Shown here: positions 61,925-64,000 of the stretch, piece after piece
Layout of the letters: each line of letters begins with the position of its first letter
Position numbering within the stretch: the stretch's first letter is position 1
Source of the DNA: Bacteroidales bacterium
Lineage (GTDB): Bacteria; Bacteroidota; Bacteroidia; Bacteroidales; Paludibacteraceae
Direction of reading: 5' to 3'
NCBI GenBank assembly: GCA_015061165.1
Contig: SUXC01000007.1
Location: forward strand, 1 to 64,000
Length of the DNA stretch: 64,000 nucleotides
Notes under the pieces: model-generated
Told to the model about the DNA's origin: nothing
Databases searched by the model: none
Seen by the model: the letters and a program-made list of their open reading frames with translations, nothing else
Program-made: the position numbers and the translations under genes

Positions 61925-62563
61925 CTATGGATTATTAACGAATACCTTATCGCAATTGTGCACCATATCATTTAGACGTTTAGCATAATGTTTCCAATCA
62001 AACTTTTTGGTAGTCATAATGACAGACTCATTAAAATCTATTTCATCAAAGTACGTTAATGCTTTGATTGGCATAATCACATTAGCATGTGGAAATTTTG
62101 TGCTGTAAAAACTCAACATCTCATTCAAAGAATACTGAGTAGATAATGTGGCGATATCAATAAAATCCTTGATACGTGTTCCATTTTGTGCTATAGCAGA
62201 TAACTTCATAGCTATTATATCAGGAACGCTCTCTAAGCGAATACCATCAATAATATCAGGATTTTGCAGATGTGGATAATCAAATCTGATACAATCTATC
62301 ATTACACCATTGATAAAACCTTTGAGTGTGTGATTTCGTTCGTAAGAGACTTTTAGTCCATAGCGCTGAACCAACATGAATTTCAGTTCCTCTATATCAA
62401 AATCTTCACGAGTAAACAAATCAAGGTCAATACTCTTTCTGTGTCCTAAACGCAAAGCAAGCGCAGTGCCCCCTACCAGATTAAAGGTTTGCAATAGAGG
62501 TTCGGCTTGCAACTGCTTTAATAATTCCAATGTTGTGGGTTCGACAGTTTCTTTGTATAACAT
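61925..62563 (-). CDS. AbiEii/AbiGii-type nucleotidyltransferase toxin
   Basis: A 212-residue nucleotidyltransferase of the AbiEii toxin family, which in characterised cases modifies RNA (for MenA-type members, the tRNA 3' end) to stop growth. The catalytic motif is GGTALALRLGHRKSIDLDLF (GG…DxD, about 29-48), and a late DFIDIATL matches the family. It overlaps the upstream gene by 46 bases on the same strand, the usual toxin-after-antitoxin layout. It probably serves abortive infection or stabilisation. It ends 12 bases from the convergent MATE gene. Confidence 0.88.
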   Translation of the reverse strand: MLYKETVEPTTLELLKQLQAEPLLQTFNLVGGTALALRLGHRKSIDLDLFTREDFDIEELKFMLVQRYGLKVSYERNHTLKGFINGVMIDCIRFDYPHLQNPDIIDGIRLESVPDIIAMKLSAIAQNGTRIKDFIDIATLSTQYSLNEMLSFYSTKFPHANVIMPIKALTYFDEIDFNESVIMTTKKFDWKHYAKRLNDMVHNCDKVFVNNP

Positions 62564-62838
62564 CTCAGTTCCTCCTTTCTAAGATTAAATAGGGTACATA
62601 CGAAATGCATATCCAAGTCATTGAAATGAGGTACCAACTTCAGTATTTCACGAAATCCCTCTATACCTCCATACAAATCAAATGCTGCAAAAAAATCTTC
62701 TGGTTCACCCATCTCTACAACCCGCTGAACAACCAATACTTTTGATTTCTGCCAGTCAAAAGTATCCATATCATATTCCCATAATAGAGCGTGATTAGGT
62801 GTACGGCTCCCAACATTATATGTATCCAACAGAACCAT
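62518..62838 (-). CDS. Putative antitoxin partner of the AbiEii-type toxin
   Basis: A 106-residue protein beginning MVLLDTYNVGSRTPNHALLWEYDMDTFDWQK; WEYDMDTFDWQKSKVLVVQRVVEMGEPEDF and the C-terminal LRCYTKKLSNPQHWNY match a small family (I believe DUF6922) that often precedes AbiEii-type genes in Bacteroidota. It replaces the classical AbiEi antitoxin. The pair share a promoter at 62880-62911. Confidence 0.75.
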   Translation of the reverse strand: MVLLDTYNVGSRTPNHALLWEYDMDTFDWQKSKVLVVQRVVEMGEPEDFFAAFDLYGGIEGFREILKLVPHFNDLDMHFVCTLFNLRKEELRCYTKKLSNPQHWNY

Positions 62839-62879
62839 TTACAATGTATTATTTAAAGTATTGACATACAATTATTGTG

Positions 62880-62911
62880 CAAAGGTACTGCATTTTATTG
62901 AATTATGCAAA
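62880..62911 (-). promoter_or_regulatory. Promoter of the toxin-antitoxin pair
   Basis: Minus strand TTTG (62911-62908), 20 bases, TACCTTTG (62887-62880). Confidence 0.75.
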
Positions 62912-63208
62912 TAATTGGGTTGTTTTTTAGGGCAAGGGTATCAATTTTTTGTTCAGCATATCTATTTTCTCCTGTTCTTAACGGGTTCTTATCTCCTTTT
63001 GGTCGAACGATTTTTTCTTGACGGGTTGATAGTGGCACATCGTAAGCCTATCGGTAGCACATCTATATCCCGTTATTATGCTATGGTATCCATTTTTCTA
63101 TTTATTCAACCGCCTGCCAATGCTATTTTTTGAAGACTTATCTCATCTTCCAGCAGTCTTACCCGTTACTACTCCGATACTATATCGTTAGTGTCCTGTA
63201 CTTTCCCT

Positions 63209-63285
63209 GAAGTTTGCTTGTATTCCCGTCAGAAGTTTGCCTATTTGCCCGTCAAAAGTTTACCTGTTTTTCCGTCAGGAGTGTC
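63209..63285. repeat. 23-base tandem repeat, about 3.5 copies
   Basis: Units of the form TCA(G/A)AAGTTT(G/A)CCT(A/G)TTT(G/T)CCCG follow one another directly, with the first and last copies incomplete. Confidence 0.75.
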
Positions 63286-63319
63286 AAGAAGGGTTCCTCT
63301 GTTTAGAGGGCCCTTTATC

Positions 63320-63350
63320 GGGTGGATAAGCGGTGGATAAGCGGTGGATA
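63320..63350. repeat. Three GGTGGATAAGC repeats resembling DnaA boxes
   Basis: GGTGGATAA, GGTGGATAA and GGTGGATAG at 11-base spacing; the reverse complement TTATCCACC differs from the DnaA box TTATCCACA at the last base. Confidence 0.7.
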
Positions 63351-63374
63351 GCCTTTCGTTTTAGTTGAGTTTTT

Positions 63375-63492
63375 GTGTACAAGTGAACATGTGAACAGGT
63401 AATTTATAATATATATATCATAATATATTATTTATCCTACATATACATATATTATTTTATAGAAGATACTGTTCACATGTTCACATGTACAC
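63375..63492. repeat. 24 bp inverted repeat around an AT-rich core
   Basis: Arm 63375-63398 (GTGTACAAGTGAACATGTGA...) and arm 63469-63492 pair with one mismatch. Each arm itself holds GTGAACATGTGAAC-type repeats. The 70-base core is almost entirely A and T. Confidence 0.85.
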
Positions 63493-63845
63493 CTTTTTAT
63501 TTGGCAAACTTCATTTTTCTTTTTGAAGTATCACTGCTACCCTTTTGCTCCACCCATCGGTTCCGATTTCTCCGACTACCTCTTGTGTCCCCTATTGGCT
63601 GTCTTGTGCTCGCGGTTTCCCCGCGAGCATATTCCAGCCTTTACCCAACTTCCACACTACCACACTACCACACTACCACATAAAATAATGTGTCGAATAT
63701 TAGAAAAACGCTTTTTTAGGGCGATTTTTCTAGTGTAGAGTGTAAAGTGTAAGGTGTAAAGGCAGGAGTATAAGCCAAAATCAGTGATTAGAACATTCGG
63801 TATAGCCACAAAGGTCATAAAAATTACGTTTTTTTTATTATACGC

Positions 63846-63876
63846 TTGCATATTTGCTTTTTTTGTTGTACCTTTG
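63846..63876 (+). promoter_or_regulatory. Promoter of the gene at the right edge
   Basis: TTG 63846-63848, 20 bases, TACCTTTG 63869-63876; leader of about 95 bases. Confidence 0.75.
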
Positions 63877-63977
63877 CGCGAATTTATGGATTTTGGGTAA
63901 GTGGGGCGGAATATTTAGCGCAAAAGAAGAAATAAAGCAGAAAATAATAATACCTATAACAATAAAAAAAGAACAAA

Positions 63978-64000
63978 ATGGGACTTTTTTCGTTTACACA
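63978..64000 (+). CDS. mreB: Partial gene, probably rod-shape protein MreB
   Basis: Only seven whole codons are inside the window: Met-Gly-Leu-Phe-Ser-Phe-Thr. Bacteroidales MreB proteins that I recall begin MGLFSFTQEIA, which fits exactly. A full consensus promoter lies upstream with a leader of about 95 bases. MreB is the actin-like filament protein that organises cell-wall synthesis. The call rests on seven residues plus a plausible promoter, so it is tentative; other short-leader genes could start the same way. Confidence 0.5.

Larger units (their letters stand above)
62839..63977. other. Large intergenic region with tandem and inverted repeats
   Basis: No gene seen. It contains the toxin-pair promoter (62880-62911), a 23-base tandem repeat (about 63209-63285), three GGTGGATAAGC repeats (63320-63350), 24 bp inverted arms around an AT-rich core (63375-63492), ACCACACT tandem repeats (about 63652-63678), GTGTAAAG heptamers (about 63733-63763) and the promoter of the gene at the right edge. 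Confidence 0.65.

Noticed and set aside
63375-63492. Transcription terminator
   Set aside because: The arms are separated by 70 AT-rich bases with no adjacent T run, and no gene ends nearby; an inverted repeat with another role fits better.
1-64000. tRNA or rRNA genes
   Set aside because: I looked for T-arm GTTCRANNC patterns with acceptor stems and for conserved rRNA segments in intergenic DNA and saw none; a tRNAscan or Infernal run would be decisive.

Overview
The window is chromosomal DNA of a Bacteroidota bacterium, most likely of the order Bacteroidales. The promoters show this best. About twenty sites fit TTG-N19-21-TAnnTTTG, the sigma-70 consensus of this phylum, and Shine-Dalgarno sequences are mostly absent. 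The type IX secretion protein PorZ, a lipoprotein GH20 hexosaminidase, a Bacteroidota-type alpha-glucan phosphorylase and the apparent first codons of mreB at the right edge agree with this. I see no tRNA, rRNA, transposase, integrase or CRISPR array.

Layout. (1) 0.7-17.4 kb is an AT-rich defence and accessory region on the + strand. It holds a GHKL ATPase fused to a nuclease-like domain, a complete type I restriction-modification set (hsdM-hsdS-hsdR), a small membrane/coiled-coil gene, a GmrSD-type DUF262/DUF1524 protein and an ADP-ribosylglycohydrolase with an extra C-terminal domain. Next come small genes separated by four copies of a ~57 bp hairpin repeat, then an ORF6N/PLD-like regulator. 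(2) 17.4-19.4 kb has no recognisable gene and is filled with short palindromes and a nested inverted repeat. (3) 19.4-42.6 kb is ordinary core genome: hexosaminidase, 5'-nucleotidase-like lipoprotein, tRNA hydroxylase TrhP, uridine kinase-like protein, SPOR protein, folE, porZ-rdgB, alpha-glucan phosphorylase, rsmA-corA, GtrA, a helix-hairpin-helix/beta-barrel protein, a YbhN-like membrane protein, 4-alpha-glucanotransferase and a secreted unknown. (4) 43.2-48.9 kb is a second accessory island of mostly unknown genes, bracketed by a 150 bp direct repeat. It starts with a strong promoter driving a candidate structured RNA. Its proteins share N-terminal, internal and C-terminal modules. (5) 49-62.8 kb returns to core genes: sirtuin, CPBP protease, a five-gene minus-strand run (DUF5606, Nif3, zinc ribbon, parE, small membrane protein), smpB, a metal-transport operon (FeoB-like, TonB receptor, heavy-metal-binding protein), a MATE exporter and an AbiEii-type toxin pair. 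(6) 62.8-64 kb is intergenic, with DnaA-box-like repeats and an AT-rich segment between 24 bp inverted arms, ahead of mreB.

How genes work together. hsdM/hsdS/hsdR form one restriction-modification unit, and the ATPase-nuclease gene 12 bases upstream is probably part of it. The glucan phosphorylase and 4-alpha-glucanotransferase belong to one glycogen/maltodextrin pathway. The FeoB-like protein, receptor and HMA protein are a three-gene operon. The AbiEii-type pair looks like a toxin-antitoxin module.

Most unusual. The best candidates for something undescribed are: the cassette-like hairpin array at 14.1-15.75 kb; the pseudoknotted RNA candidate at 43.99-44.28 kb; palindromes whose arms co-vary at 17.57-18.12 kb; the ATPase-nuclease fusion beside the type I system; a FeoB that lacks the front half of its GTPase but keeps its own promoter; and short intergenic repeats that have expanded inside several reading frames. 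All coordinates, alignments and base pairings were read by eye; no database search was run.
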